Positions 1 through 11,252 are shown, counted from the first letter of the stretch. The stretch: DNA of 64,000 nucleotides from Macrolepiota albuminosa (GCA_027475525.1 JAMWFC010000100.1:186001-250000); one strand, 5' to 3'. Numbers and translations: made by a program. The notes: generated from the sequence alone by a model not told the origin.

Positions 1-205
1 ATGCCAGCGGACGTCAGGTCAGGGGGGTGCATATGACATATGGGGGTGGCGTATGAGGTAGTGTGGGGAGTGGAGAGGATGGCACTGAGGAGAAAGAGGG
101 GGAAGGGCGGAAGAGAGTGCATGAGTGTCCGCTGTCTACTAGCATGCCAGCGGGTGGTAGCAGACATTGGCATGTGAGCCAGATGATATCAGCGGTATAA
201 CCAGT

Positions 206-276
206 CCTAGTTGTTCAGTGGAATATTCATTTATTGATATTCAATATTGTGTACAGCAGCAGGTTCTACTCCTACT
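206..276 (+). other. tRNA-like Pol III box module
   Basis: An A-box-like TTGTTCAGTGGAATATT is followed about 40 bases on by a B-box-like GGTTCTACTCC. The same module recurs at 14915 and inverted at 1026, 11927 and 28556. Confidence 0.5.
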
Positions 277-621
277 CCACCTTAATGGAGTCTAATGGTG
301 ACAATGGAATATTGAGAGGCAGGTTTGACTCCTGCTAGTGACAAATATTTTAATAGGGCCTGTAAACTCTAATAAAATATCCGTTCATCACTTGCTAGCA
401 TCATTAAGTTGATCCATTCAAAATGCTAGAAATTACTGAAGCAGGTATGGGTCAGAGGAATTTGTGCATGTGATCATTCCAGTGCTCATGACACTAGTCA
501 CAGGCAATGGAATAAACAGATGCTCAAAGACGACCAACTCTTGCCATTGTAGAAATCTCTGGAGTTTTAAATAAATCACATTAATGATGCTAGTGGACGT
601 CAGTGGCCTGCTGCTTTAGTA

Positions 622-705
622 TGCACTAGTAAGAGTTGAACCCGCCTCTTGTGCACAATATGAAATATCAATTTATCAATATTCCATTGTATCACAGGCG
701 CTTAC
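622..705 (-). other. tRNA-like Pol III box module
   Basis: On the minus strand: GCGCCTGTGATACAATGG, then GGTTCAACTC and ATGCA. It matches plus-strand modules at 11531 and 28149. Confidence 0.45.
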
Positions 706-880
706 TTAAAAGTCAGAATGGTGTTTATGCTAGCAGACGTCAGCAGCCTGCTGCTATTATAGTAGTGCAAAAATGCAGCAGTATAAAAAGACACCATAAA
801 AACCTTACTTTGTTTATTATACTGTGTAGTAAATACAATTAGTAAAATGCTAGACTCACAAAGTTGAGTCATATCTAATG

Positions 881-962
881 TGCACTAGTGGGAGTCAAAC
901 CTGCCTCTTGCGCACAATATGAAATATCAATGTATCAATATTCCATTTGACCACAGGTGCTT
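881..962 (-). other. tRNA-like Pol III box module
   Basis: Minus-strand A-box-like and B-box-like (GGTTTGACTCCC) segments about 50 bases apart. It is the same family as 622-705 and 27872-27954. Confidence 0.45.
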
Positions 963-1025
963 ACCAAAAGTCAGTACGGTGTACATGTAGAACAAAAATG
1001 CACCCGTATACAAACACACCATTAG

Positions 1026-1099
1026 ATGGAGTAGAACCCGCCGCTGTACACAATATTGAATATCAACAAACAAATATTCCACTGAACGACTGGAACTGG
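1026..1099 (-). other. tRNA-like Pol III box module
   Basis: Inverted version of the module at 206-276, with GTTCAGTGGAATATT replaced by CGTTCAGTGGAATATT and a B box GGTTCTACTCC. Confidence 0.45.
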
Positions 1100-1329
1100 T
1101 TGTACAAGTCAGGATGGTGTTCATGTAGTGTACAAACAGACCCATATAAAATTTGAACGAATATTGTTATCAATTTTTACTTGTAGTAAATTGACAGAGG
1201 GTGGAAAAGGTCTGCTGAAGTGGTATCCTGTACATGGATGGATCCAAGAATTTACTGCAACTAGTTTATCCGTATTGAATTGACAATATTAGACTGATAT
1301 TTATTTACATCATAGCAGTAGACAGTAAG

Positions 1330-1407
1330 CATCCATGGTGTAGTGGAATATTCTCAATTGGTATTCCTTATATCTTGCAGTAGGTGGGTTCAAATCCTAC
1401 TAGTGCA
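1330..1407 (+). other. tRNA-like Pol III box module next to KDZ left end
   Basis: A-box-like TGGTGTAGTGGAATATT, then B box GGTTCAAATCC and TAGTGCA. The inverted partner is at 11253-11333. Equivalents precede the Zn2Cys6 gene in copies 2 and 3. Confidence 0.55.
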
Positions 1408-1600
1408 TTGATATTAAGCTGTCTAGAATTTTTGACCTGCTTAGCTAATTGTTATTTACTAAACTGTAAAATAAACAAAGTAAGGTTTGTCAAGCAATAA
1501 ATCAAACTTCTTTTGTAATTTAAACAGGGTCACATGATATCTATTTTCAGAACTTGCTTTGTGTAAAGTTCTCGTCCATTTCTTTAATCCTCCATCTGCC

Positions 1601-3351
1601 ATGTCTAATCAAGAACTCCACCAATGGGTCATTAATGTGGATGTTTGAGTATTGTACCTTGCTTGCAGAGGAGACCTGCATCAACTCAAAGGACAGCTGA
1701 AGGACCTGGTAAGATGCAAGCACTCCTGCCTACTAGACATGCACTAACAGTTGTCCTGTAGGTTGACATATGGCTAACAATCGGCTAGGTCCAGTGTGAC
1801 AAGAAACTCCTCCTTGATGCCAGGAGAAGTTTCATCAACAAAGTTATTCTGCTACTCCAGAGCACACTTTCTGACAAGGATATGACTAGGCAGTTGAAGA
1901 ATGCTGTGAAGAAATAGTCCCAGAGGAGCGGAAGGGGTGAAGAGTGACCTGATCCATTGACCAAGGCTGGTCTGTCAAGGCACCGGTATGAGAAGACTGG
2001 ATAGGTCATAGGCCAGCAGCAGAAGATTTGTCTAGTCCATTACCAATTCTAAAGAAGAGAAAATGACTGAGTCCTCTGGCAGCAGGAGTTTCATCTGGTC
2101 CATCACCAACCTCCAAGAAGCAAAAACGGTTGAGTTACATTGGTAACTGTCCACCTTCTAGTAGCCATCTGATATCGGAGGAGCAGGAGGACGAGGATGA
2201 GGATGAGGATAAAGAGGAAGAGGAAGAACAAAAGGGCAGAATACCAAAGGGGAAAATTACCAGAGAGATGCTGTTGAGCAGATATCTGAGGACAGCACCT
2301 CGTTGCAAGGGTCAGCACATCAGCCTCCCTTGCCAATATTGCACAAGTAAGCAGCTATAGTGTGTCAGGACAAAGGGCAGCACCGCATGCAATCCCTGCT
2401 GGCTCATTTGCAAATGAACATGCAGCCTGACGATTGCTAAGAAAACTGTCAAGCCTGGCAACAAGGAAAAGGGAAAAAAACTACTGAGAAAGAAGTCAGT
2501 GAGGATTATTGAGAGTGATGATGGTATGAAACTCTTTTCCTGCTCAAATAGCTAACTAATAGTTAGCAGATGAACTAGCCCATCCAATTGCGGGACCATC
2601 AAAACCATCCGTCCATCTATTCCAACCGTCAACCTCCAACTGCCCAGCAGATTCTCTTCTGATCAAGGAAAAGAGCAAGGAGTGGGCAATGGAGTCTAGT
2701 CACAGTGAGAACATTGTAGCTGGTGTGATGGCAGGGGTAGAGAGCTGTTTGGACAGGATGGAGAATGGGTTCCAGGAAGCATTGCAGAATGTTGGGGAGC
2801 AAGTGTGGAATGGGTTTGTCACAGCTGAGGAGACCTGGTTACCACGTATCAAGGACTTTTTCTGTCACTACCAGACTCAAGTCAACATGCTCGGTGGCCA
2901 CATAGAAACCCTGCAAACCAATGTTTCTCTTGTGGGTGAGATGCTTGAAGACCACAATAGACAGATCCATCAGATGGAAGAGCAGATCTGCAATATTTGG
3001 GGTATGGTTGACACTTTGCAGAGTCAACTTCACATCTCCACCCATTCTTCTAGTCTGTCAGCTCAGGATGATGTGGCAATGCATCCAACAGGGCATAGTG
3101 GACTTGGACCCATTGTTGAAGAGAAACCACTCCTGACCCCACTGCTGACCAATCCTCTGTCAGTGCTGACGTATCCATTCCTACTGGTGACACCTCTGCT
3201 CTTGCCACTGATCAATCCCATCCTGCCACTGACTTATCTGCTCTCACTATTGCTCTGTCCCCGCTTCAAGATATATCCTCACAGATGTCTCCTGCACAAA
3301 CATCTCTGTTACCCCCTCAACCATCTTCTGTCTCTCCACTAGTCCCTGGAT
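1601..3351 (+). pseudogene. Zn2Cys6/coiled-coil protein of KDZ copy 1, decayed
   Basis: This is the counterpart of the copy 2 gene at 15969-18024. Exon 1 starts ATGTCTAATCAAGAA at 1601 and ends at 1708. An intron with GTAAGA...TGTAG spans 1709-1761. The cysteine cluster is recognisable near 2330-2430 (C-x2-C-x6-C, then C-x2-C) but has in-frame stops. A second intron (GTATGA...TTAGCAG) follows the acidic stretch near 2525. From 2689 a 217-residue open segment encodes the coiled-coil region. Several stops are TGA or TAG where the other copies have Trp, Gln or Arg codons. It is not functional as it stands. The gene runs into the deletion junction near 3345. Confidence 0.7.
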
Positions 3352-4866
3352 TGCTTGGTCATGAATCAATGAATGACATTACTGATTGCCTTGCTTGTTC
3401 TGACCATTCCCTGGCACAATGGCAATGCTGTGATTGCATTGGGTCAAGAATAATCTGTCATGGATGTTTCTGCCGCACGCATCACTCCAACCTGTTTCAC
3501 TGACCTCAGGTATGGAATGGTAGGTATTTCCAACCAATGAATATGTCGGATACTGGGGGGTATTTCTATATCCAACACAATTTATTGCATGCAAACTGTC
3601 ATCAAGAGAAGGTCAGGGTTAGGGCTCTTGAGGACCATAAGCGGCAAAAGGATATTCAGGAGCAAGAGTTTATACAACTCAAATATCAACTGGATGTTGA
3701 ACTTCCATCAGTGGATAGCAACCTGGGACATCTGGCAGCGCATCCGTCCATGACTTCAGATTTTCTAAGCAGACTTCAGGATGCTAGCCTTGATCAAATC
3801 ATGGAAGAGGAAGAGCAACAGGAACCAGAGAATAATGTGCCAATAAAAGATATTCCAGAAGATTGGCCAGCCACAAATAAGTTCCATATGGACAGATATG
3901 ATTGCTTTGGAAATTCAATACAACAGATTGTTCACACAACTGAAGTACACTACATTACTGTCATTTCATGTGAGTGTTCTGGGATGGATGTCTTGGTGGA
4001 GGATACCATCCGCTCACAGCTAGTCCCCAGTACATTTGATCAGACACAAACATATTTTACAATGGATGTGCTGGACAACTTCCATCTGACAAATCTAGAG
4101 TGCAAAGTATCTGCCTACTAGTACTGGCAGAAAATTGCAAGAATAACTTCCCCAATTGTATCTTCTGGTGAGGTGGATAACTTTTATCACAAGCTATGAC
4201 AAATTTTCTTGTTTATGGCGGTGGCTGAAGAAGTTAAAGTGGGCAGGCTTCAGACATGACGAATCAAGGCACCCCATAGTGCCAGACTGTGGTGAACTTG
4301 CAATATTCTGTCCAACTTGCCCTCAACCAGGAGTCAATCTTCCATCCAACTGGGAAAAAGATCCTGTCCAGTAGAAGTTCAATTGTTTTTTAATGATGGA
4401 CAGCAACTTCAAGGTGGATCACGTTCAACATTCTAATCCTGCTCATGATGTATGGCATTCAGAATGCAGTGATATGATGGCTAGGAGGGATGAGCTCACC
4501 CATTATCTCAAGCACACAAAGGAACAGCCAATGATGAGTGATATTCTTTAACTCTACCTGTCTGCCATCAACTCATCAATTCAATCCTATTTGTTGGCCA
4601 TCTGCTGGACCTCCATCTGTCCAGGGAGCAGCTTGTAAAAACACATTCAAAGCTATTGAAAAGGCCCTGATGATGAACAAGTCATGTGACATTACTGGTA
4701 TTGTTGCAATGGCATGTACATGACACGGCTGCTTTGCTCCTAATAGTGTAACAAACTTGACCTGTGGTGAAGGCCAGGTTTACACAGACTTTTCTATCAC
4801 ATGGGCAGTTAAGACAACCAACATAGATGGGATTCAGCATCTCCTACTGGTATATGACATAGCATG
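3352..4866 (+). pseudogene. KDZ transposase, N-terminal half, copy 1
   Basis: The CxC2-type cysteine cluster is intact here near 3385-3500 (C-x2-C ... C-x2-C ... C-x2-C ... H), better than in copy 2. It is followed by the conserved W-N-G-R-Y-F segment near 3520, an open stretch from 3537 to 4121, and the hallmark IFCPTCPQPGVNLP near 4309-4350. The likely catalytic D lies in MMDSNFKVDH near 4394. The frame is broken by several stops. The gene is interrupted at 4867 by the Gypsy insertion, within the YDIAC motif, and resumes at 10190. Confidence 0.8.
4862..4866. repeat. Target-site duplication GCATG, left of Gypsy-1 copy 1
   Basis: GCATG directly precedes the LTR start and recurs at 10190-10194 directly after the LTR end. 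Copy 2 of KDZ has the uninterrupted site (near 22951). Confidence 0.95.
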
Positions 4867-5384
4867 TGTAAGGGCGACCTCTAGAGGCTGTGGCTCAGTC
4901 ACACAGCTGGCAGAGGGAGATCCAAAGTGTATTAGAATATATACTGACAATATCAAGGTAGCTACTCATCTGGCAGAGGGAGATCCAAAGAGAACAAGTC
5001 TGGGGATTCTCTATGCCAGGTTGGACGCTTCTGGGGCCTCTGAAGCATGGGAAACAACTGTACAGTACAACAAAACCTTAAAAACTCGAAAATTGACTAA
5101 CCAAACAAGTGTGCAAACAAGGGAGGAAAACTCCGGACTTTAGAAGTCAGAAAGGCAAACTCCGGCTTATCTAAGCGGCCTGGAGCGGTGCTGAAGGGCC
5201 CACACTTGTCTGAGTGATAGCTAAAGAACCAGAGCACCTCAAAGGTTGAGAATAGTACTAACAGATAATGTTGGAAAAGTAGTAACAGCAAAATGAGAGA
5301 ACGATAGAAGAAATAAGGAAGTGAATGAAAGGAGAGTGAAGAAATAAAGAGTGAAAGAAGAAAGGAATGAGGAGTCCCCTGACA
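4867..5384 (-). repeat. Gypsy-1 LTR (3' LTR of the minus-strand element)
   Basis: Reads TGTAAGGGC...CCCCTGACA on the plus strand, 518 bases. It is the same family as the LTRs at 9678, 29406, 31540, 43710, 49691 and 54746. Confidence 0.93.
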
Positions 5385-5395
5385 TCACCCCCCCT

Positions 5396-5743
5396 CTAGA
5401 GTGCGGTGTCTTGACGTGCTGGATAGAAGTAGTTCTGGATGGCCTGGTCTACTTTGGAAAGAGAATAGAGGCCTCTGATTGCCTGAGAAGCATTGGGATG
5501 CTGTTGATAGAATTCCCGGACCAAGGCAGGGGCATGGACATTCTCTTGTGGCTCCCAGGAAACGTCCTCAATTCCATAGCCCTTCCACTTGACCTTGAAC
5601 TGAAGCTTATTCCTAAAGAGTCGGCTGTCTAGGATCCGCTCCACTTCGTACTCTTCTTGGTTGTTTACCAGAACTGGTGGTGGAGGTGGCTGTGGACGTT
5701 GACCTGGGATTGGATCCTCTGGGGCTGGAGAAAGCTTCACCAC
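5396..5743 (-). CDS. Gypsy-1 pol C-terminus: chromodomain
   Basis: A 115-residue segment. After a proline run comes EYEVERILDSRLFRNKLQFK, then VKWKGYG and DVSWEPQENV, the aromatic-cage pattern of a chromodomain (Y, W, W). Chromodomains on Gypsy integrases guide insertion to chromatin carrying particular histone marks. It is separated from the integrase only by a TGA at about 5765 where the other copy has CGA, so this was one polyprotein. The first Met used here is not a real start. It ends just inside the LTR-proximal polypurine stretch. Confidence 0.85.
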   Translation of the reverse strand: MVKLSPAPEDPIPGQRPQPPPPPVLVNNQEEYEVERILDSRLFRNKLQFKVKWKGYGIEDVSWEPQENVHAPALVREFYQQHPNASQAIRGLYSLSKVDQAIQNYFYPARQDTAL

Positions 5744-5761
5744 ATTGAAGACTGGATGGAG

Positions 5762-6976
5762 TCAACTCATTCCACTAGGCAGCTTGAGTCGATAGGCAAG
5801 TGGGCCTACCTGTCTTACTATAGGGAAGGGGCCTAGACGACGGTGAGAGAGCTTCTGAGAAGGTCGGGTAGTGGCAATGTCAGAGGCATCCAGGTAGACT
5901 CGATCTCCAGGCTTGTACTTGGGGGCTGGAGTTTGTCCACGATCGTAGTAGCGGGCCATGTCATCCTTTGCCTTAGCTAAAGCTGCCTTGGCTTCCTCCT
6001 GGGCTGCCTTCATCCGATCTATGAACTCATTGACAGCTTCATTCTCTGAAGGTCGTCCACGAGGCTCAAATCCCATCCGAGGATGTCGACCAGTATCTAG
6101 AAGGAAAGGAGACATCTGGGTGGCAGCGTGTACACGGTTGTTGTACTGGAACTCTGCCTCTGGTAATAGATCGTCCCAGTCATCCTGTCGTTCATTGCAG
6201 AAGAGCCGGAGATACTGTTCTAGCTCCTGGTTGACACGCTCAGTCTGGCCATCAGACTGGGGGTGGTAGGCTGTGGAAGTGTGGAGTTTGACATGGAGGA
6301 GGCGATACAGTTCTCTAGTAAACTCTGCCACAAACTGAGGTCCGCGGTCCGAGACATAAGCATCTGACAACCCATGGAGCTTCCAGACATGCTTCCGGTA
6401 CAGATTGGCTGCGCCCATGGCTGAGCAAGTAGTGTGTGTTGGAATAAAATGAGCACGCTTGCCACAGAGATCCACTACCACCATGATCGCATCATATCCA
6501 TGAGAATCAGGTAACTCAACAATGAAGTCTACCAAGGCCACACTCCAACGCTCAGCTGGGATAGGCAATGGATGAAGCTGTCCCATAGGAGGCTGACGAC
6601 GAGGCTTAGTCCGAAGGCAAAGATCACAGGTAGAGGTGTAAGAGCCAATATACCGTGACATTTGAGGCCACCAGTAATTCCGCGAGACCAGCTCCAGTGT
6701 CTTCCATCTGCCAGGATGTCCTGCAACTCGAGAGTCATGATGCTGCTCCACAATCCGCCTCCGGAGGTCTGGCAGGTTGGGAACATAAATGCGTCCCCAG
6801 AAGGTGAGAAGACCATTCTCCAGAGACCACTCGTCAGTGCGGACAGACTTCACTCCAGTTTTCTCTTGAGCATGCAAGGCCATGGCAGCCTTAGCTACCA
6901 GATCTTCTTGAGCGCCCTCCCGGTTACCTCGTTGAATGTCTCGAAGGATGCTCACTTCTTCTCCCTGGCCAACCAC
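5762..6976 (-). CDS. Gypsy-1 integrase (pol segment)
   Basis: 404 residues, uninterrupted. The zinc-binding HHCC domain shows H80, H87, C117 and C120. The catalytic triad is D150 (LVDFIVELP), D210 (VSDRGPQF) and E246 (DGQTERVN), with exactly 35 residues between the second D and E, as expected for retroviral-type integrases. The C-terminal GPxRYxL-type region (RRLGPFPIVRQVGPLAYRLK) follows. This is the best preserved integrase in the window; the other copy carries three TGA stops over the same stretch. It is really the middle of a polyprotein, and the Met at 6976 is arbitrary. Confidence 0.93.
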   Translation of the reverse strand: MVGQGEEVSILRDIQRGNREGAQEDLVAKAAMALHAQEKTGVKSVRTDEWSLENGLLTFWGRIYVPNLPDLRRRIVEQHHDSRVAGHPGRWKTLELVSRNYWWPQMSRYIGSYTSTCDLCLRTKPRRQPPMGQLHPLPIPAERWSVALVDFIVELPDSHGYDAIMVVVDLCGKRAHFIPTHTTCSAMGAANLYRKHVWKLHGLSDAYVSDRGPQFVAEFTRELYRLLHVKLHTSTAYHPQSDGQTERVNQELEQYLRLFCNERQDDWDDLLPEAEFQYNNRVHAATQMSPFLLDTGRHPRMGFEPRGRPSENEAVNEFIDRMKAAQEEAKAALAKAKDDMARYYDRGQTPAPKYKPGDRVYLDASDIATTRPSQKLSHRRLGPFPIVRQVGPLAYRLKLPSGMS

Positions 6977-7011
6977 ACCTTCTAGAGCATGGATAGCAAA
7001 TAGTTCTGGCT

Positions 7012-8212
7012 TCAGAAGTACAATATTGTCATTGTCACTAGCTCCTGAACCATGGTCTGCTCACCTAGAAAGCGCATCTGGCTCAGCATTGGGTGTAAGC
7101 TCAATTGCATGGTCCCAATGCTTACGCTCTGGCAGGGAGTCAAATGATGCCTTAGAGAAAACATCCTCAAAGTCTTGCAGGTGATGAGGAACCGCATCTC
7201 AGAACGACTTAGGAGCAGAGTTGGCAGCAAATGCCTGAGCTAGCCGCTGGGAGGTAGTTTGGCTAGCTCTGATCTCTGCTACAGTTGGTGGAGGTCGTAA
7301 CGTAGTTGCATAAATCCTATCACCTGTCTCGATAGCCTTGTCTGAAGACTCTGGGTCAGGAGCGCATCCAAATTCACCCTCACGTCCATCTTCCATCTGG
7401 GCTTCACTCACTACACCTTGAACGTCCTCATAGAGGGCCTCTCTATAAGGGAACGCCAAGGGAGGAGGATCCAGTAGGTCGAGGTCTGCAAAGGGGAGGT
7501 GTCCAACTTGGCAAGCCCAGATAGCAGCATGCTCACGGACTGACTCTCTGCGCTCCTCTCTAACTTCCTTGGCACATGTGGAACACTGTCGAGGGCAGCG
7601 GCTCATGCTCACCTTATCCTTGGCCCAGTCAATCTCAGGATTGTGATCACGCAGCCAGGAGAACCCAAGTATCATGTCCTGCTTTCCTAGGCTGGTAACT
7701 GCAAAGACTGCACGCTCAGAATGAGTCTGATAACGAAGGACTAAATCCACCACTGAGCAGATGGATCCAGCTTCATTGAGCGTACCGTCAATGTTATAGA
7801 CTGGAATAGGGTGAGAGAGGGGACGGGTAGTGAGCCGGTGTTGTTCCACATAATGGGTGTCTAGGAAGAGTCCAGTAGCGCCACTGTCCAAGAGAGCTAT
7901 GACGCTTCGAGTCTGCTGAGTGTCAGTTGTCTCAATCTCCACATTCAGATGCAGAGAGTTGGGAGAGGGAGTAGAAGCAACAACATAGCGACGGGGAAGG
8001 CGTCATTCTCAAGCTGGGACACGTGGTCATCGGACAGGAGAAGGAGGAGAAGAAGTCTTAGCTGAGGCTTGGACCAAGGGGGTATTTTGTATGTCGGAGG
8101 GGGTGCTTACAGTTTCAGTCAGAGAATCAGGAACAGGGAGTGATACATTAGAAGACTCTACTGATTGACATGTAAACTGATTAGCACCAGGCGGTGGAGG
8201 CGTACAACTCAT
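7012..8212 (-). CDS. Gypsy-1 pol N-terminus and aspartic protease, joined by deletion to RNase H end
   Basis: Pol begins around 8212 (MSCTPPPPGANQF). After a TGA near 8027 it continues into a 247-residue open segment (7942-7199). This contains the retropepsin motif ALLDSGATGLFLD near its start and a flap-side ILGFSWLRDHNPEIDW near residue 92. A TGA at 7199 corresponds to CGA in the other copy. Downstream the frame stays open to the junction NAEP|DALSR at about 7080, where RT and RNase H are missing. The 380 bases at about 7326-7705, encoding the protease C-terminus and linker, are intact here but deleted from the copy at 43710. Confidence 0.85.
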
Positions 8213-8220
8213 CCGTCGCT

Positions 8221-9563
8221 CTATTGAAAACCCTCCCCTGCAGAACCAAAGGACCCATCCAATGGTTCTGCTACAGCTTCCACAGGACCCAAGGACTCCT
8301 CCAAGGGTTCTGCTTCAGTCTGTACATCTGGGGAGGGGTTTCCTCGAACATCTCGGGCAGCAAGGAGCTGGAGAAGGAGCTCCTCCTGCTCTAAAGCTGA
8401 GAGATAGCGCACCTCTAACCCCTGGAGACAATACTGAGCGAAGTGACCAGGCTTTCCACAGCGACGGCAGAGGAGAGGAAGGGAGGAACGTTGATGAGAG
8501 GCATCAACATCCATAGGTAGTGACCAGGCTTTCCACAGCGACGGCAGAGGAGAGGAAGGGAGGAACGTTGATGAGAGGCATCAACATCCATAGGTACTCC
8601 AAAAGGAAGAGGATGTGCTGCAGGTACCTGAGCTGGGGGTGGAGCGCGAAATGGAAGGGAGGGCTGGATGGGATGACGAGCAGAAAAAGATGCCTGTGGG
8701 GTGGAGTGAGGGGCGGTTCCACGGTGGAGCTCACGTCGTAACTCCATAAGCTGCCATTGATCACGTGCTACCTGATACCAGGTCTCGATACTCATGTCAT
8801 CAGGTCGTCCCTCAGCCATGCTGTCGATCCGATCCATGAGAGAGGGAAGGAGGCCATCTCGGAAGGTGAGACAGAGCTGAAGACCATCCAGATAACAGGC
8901 CTGTTCAGCAAGAGCTCTGAAGGAGTCGATGTACTCATCTAGGGTCCGCTTCCCTTGCCCATATCGATGAGGATCTCGGAGAGTGAGGGCTGCCACCTTA
9001 GCAGGGTCCAAGGGGAAGAACTCTGTCCGAAACTCCTTCTCAAACTGATCCCAACTTCCAAAACTCTCTACTCCTCCAGGACGTCGAAAGACTCGTAGCG
9101 CGTATGTTGAAGCTCGCCCAGACTTCATGTAAGAAAGAACCCAAGCGATTTTGAGAGCGTCAGAGGGGAAAGCCTCACCACTGAGCTGAATATAGGTGAT
9201 GCAGGACTGCAGGAAACGCTTGCCTATCGCTTGGTCACCATTGAATGCATCTGGGAGTGCTGGGCGAGGAATATTGGCATGAACTGGGGGGGAGGCCCCA
9301 AAGCGAGGGACTGGGGGTGTGCCAGCCCTAACTGGAGGTGCCTGGAGAGGGGTAGGAGTGAGAGGGAGGCACTCTAAGAGGGCCTGAAGGGAATGGGAGA
9401 TAGTGTCTGTGGCCTGACGTAATCCAGCAAGTTCGGTGGTGTGGAGGGTGAGGGAAGCTTGAGTGGTCTGCACCTGAGTCTCCAGAGCAAGCAAGCGACC
9501 CCAGGCATCATCCTGAGGGGCAGAAGCGTCCAGGGGAGTGTCTGAGGGGGCTGGTTGGGTCAT
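8221..9563 (-). CDS. Gypsy-1 gag with CCHC zinc knuckle
   Basis: Starts MTQPAPSDTPLDASAPQ. It has a leucine-rich helical N-terminus, then a retrotransposon gag core with WVLSYMKSGRA and FEKEFRTEFFPLDP, as in other fungal Gypsy gag proteins. The C-terminus holds a nucleic-acid-binding knuckle CRRCGKPGHFAQYC (C-x2-C-x4-H-x4-C). It appears frameshifted near 8440-8595 only because a 77-base segment (8442-8518) is repeated at 8519-8595. Ignoring one copy gives about 420 residues ending GEGFQ. The other copy has the same end without this repeat. Confidence 0.88.
8442..8595. repeat. 77-base tandem duplication (8442-8518 = 8519-8595)
   Basis: Two identical adjacent copies with period exactly 77, inside gag, shifting its frame by two. 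This is one of at least 26 such events in the window and probably an assembly artefact. Confidence 0.9.
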
Positions 9564-9677
9564 AGAAGCAACAGAGGGGCAGGGAGTAATCCAGTGGGGG
9601 AGGGACCTAAAGGGGCAAGAGAGGGCTCAAGCAGGCTGAAGGGGGCTCCCAGACCGAAATGTAGAGACTTGTTCTGC

Positions 9678-10189
9678 TGTAAGGGCAACCTCTAGAGGCT
9701 GTGGCTCAGTCACACAGCTGGCAGAGGGAGATCCAAAGTGTATTAGAATATATACTGACAATATCAAGGTAGCTACTCACCTGGCAGAGGGAGATCCAAA
9801 GAGAACAAGTCTGGGGATTCCCTATGCCAGGTTGGACGCTTCTGGGGCCTTTGAAGCATGGGAAACAACTGTACAGTACAACAAAACCTTAAAAACTCGA
9901 AAATTGACTAATCAAACAACTGTGCAAACAAGGCAGGAAAACTCTGGACTTTACAAGTCAGAAAGGCAAACTCCGGCTTATATAAGCAGCCTGGAGCGGT
10001 GCTGAAGGGCCCACACTTGTCTGAGTGATAGCTAAAGAACCAGAGCACCTCAAAGAATAGTACTAACAGATAGTGTTGAAAAAGTAGTAACAGCAAAATG
10101 AGAGAACGATAGAAGAAATAAGGAAGTGAATGAAAGGAGAGTGAAGAAATAAAGAGTGAAAGAAGAAAGGAATGAGGAGTCCCCTGACA
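9678..10189 (-). repeat. Gypsy-1 LTR (5' LTR of the minus-strand element)
   Basis: 512 bases, TGTAAGGGC...CCCCTGACA on the plus strand. In element sense it holds GCTTATATAAGC near 9975, a plausible TATA box for LTR transcription. It is a few bases shorter than the partner LTR at 4867. Confidence 0.92.
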
Positions 10190-10420
10190 GCATGCCAGTG
10201 GTGTGTCAAATTTTCTGAATAGCTTGCTGAGGCTGGAGAAGTCCTGCTGGATAATCTACTTGTGGACTTTGCAGTAGGACTTCTTCATGTCCATGAGATA
10301 AGAAGGATTGTTTTTTCTGCTTTGCTCCATTTTTCATTCCCAGAGCCGGTCATTTGGCTAGAGAGATAATTGAAAGTCTCTGGTCTACATTAAATAAAGT
10401 CTCACAGATGGCCTGGATGT
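10190..10420 (+). pseudogene. KDZ transposase copy 1, resumed after Gypsy insertion, then deleted
   Basis: Continues the transposase with the W-C-V-K-F segment, a broken version of HVHGHKEDCFFCF, and the GAGHLAGEIIESLWSTLN counterpart near 10330-10395. The similarity stops abruptly after the equivalent of SQMA at about 10411, where the sequence jumps to the equivalent of 26803 in copy 2. Confidence 0.75.
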
Positions 10421-10908
10421 AATGACTCTTCAATCTCAGTCTTCTCCCTTCCAACAATCTCCTTCTCCAACTCTACCTACTGATAACAACGTCTGGGAGT
10501 AGGAGAAATATGAGACACATATGACTCAACGCAAGGATAAGAGAAAAATTAATGAATTGTATCAATATCATGAGTCATAATTTGGCACTGGTAATCATAG
10601 TTAATTTATTTCAACAGAACAAGAATTTCATGCTAGAGCAAAACATGGTCGATGTAGGCCCATTGGCCCTTTAAATTGAGCTGATCATATTGATGATGTG
10701 TCTGTTGATATGTCAGAGTCACTCTCACCATCTTCATTATCATGCCTGAGAGCAAACTATAAAGACATCACACTTACCAGACCTCAGAGGCCATATATAC
10801 TGGAGGACTTTGCATTTTTGACTGCAGACTACCTGCTTGATGAGGATTTCTTGAGCTCAGATGCATTACACGGATCTAATAAAGAGGAGGAATACACATT
10901 GGATGAGT
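10421..10908 (+). pseudogene. Acidic repeat protein of KDZ copy 1, C-terminal remnant
   Basis: Corresponds to 26803-27361 in copy 2: the Pro/Ser/Thr-rich segment SPFQQSPSPT and, after an intron-like stretch ending TTTCAACAG at about 10617, the tail DDFAFLTADYLLDE-type sequence to a stop at 10908. It is joined to the transposase by the internal deletion. No function is known. Confidence 0.6.
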
Positions 10909-11252
10909 AATTTAATCATTAGTTACTATAATTCATGGCTTTTCTGTTAGTTATTTTTTGTTAAAATTAACTATTCTGTTGTTTTGATCCATTATGCCAC
11001 TCTCATGAACGCAAAAAATAACATACTATTCAATGATTACACAATCAATTTACTACAAGTAAAATGCTAGTATCATAAAGTTGATCAGTTCAAAACTCTA
11101 GAAATTACTGAAGAAGGATAGAATGGATGAACTTGCATGTGTATGTATTGCAGCACACGTGACAAGTGATGATACACCATGGGCTACCGTGGTAATAAAT
11201 ATCAGTCTAATGTTCTGTGTGTAGTCAAAAATTCTTGACAGTTTGATGTCAA

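Larger units (their letters stand above)
1..1440 (+). repeat. Left inverted-repeat arm of KDZ copy 1 (partial)
   Basis: Read in reverse complement, this stretch matches about 11250-12200. Shared blocks are the GC-rich CCAGCGGAC section, several tRNA-like boxes, and a long block around 1170-1410 matching 11254-11500 with scattered transitions. There is no gene in it; short open frames here are chance. Confidence 0.8.
4867..10189 (-). mobile_element. Ty3/Gypsy chromodomain retrotransposon, Gypsy-1 copy 1, lacking RT
   Basis: The ends are defined by two LTRs and a perfect 5-base TSD (GCATG). All element genes read on the minus strand: gag (9563-8221), pol start and protease (8212-7199), integrase (6976-5762), chromodomain (5743-5396). 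Compared with the second copy at 43710-50208, an in-frame deletion at about 7080 (1242 bases once the 77-base duplication in the other copy is discounted) removes reverse transcriptase and RNase H and fuses the protease linker to the end of RNase H. The copy could therefore only move with enzymes supplied by another element. Confidence 0.93.

Noticed and set aside
5958..6269. Plus-strand open frames opposite the Gypsy-1 integrase
   Set aside because: They are antisense to an intact integrase with all catalytic residues.
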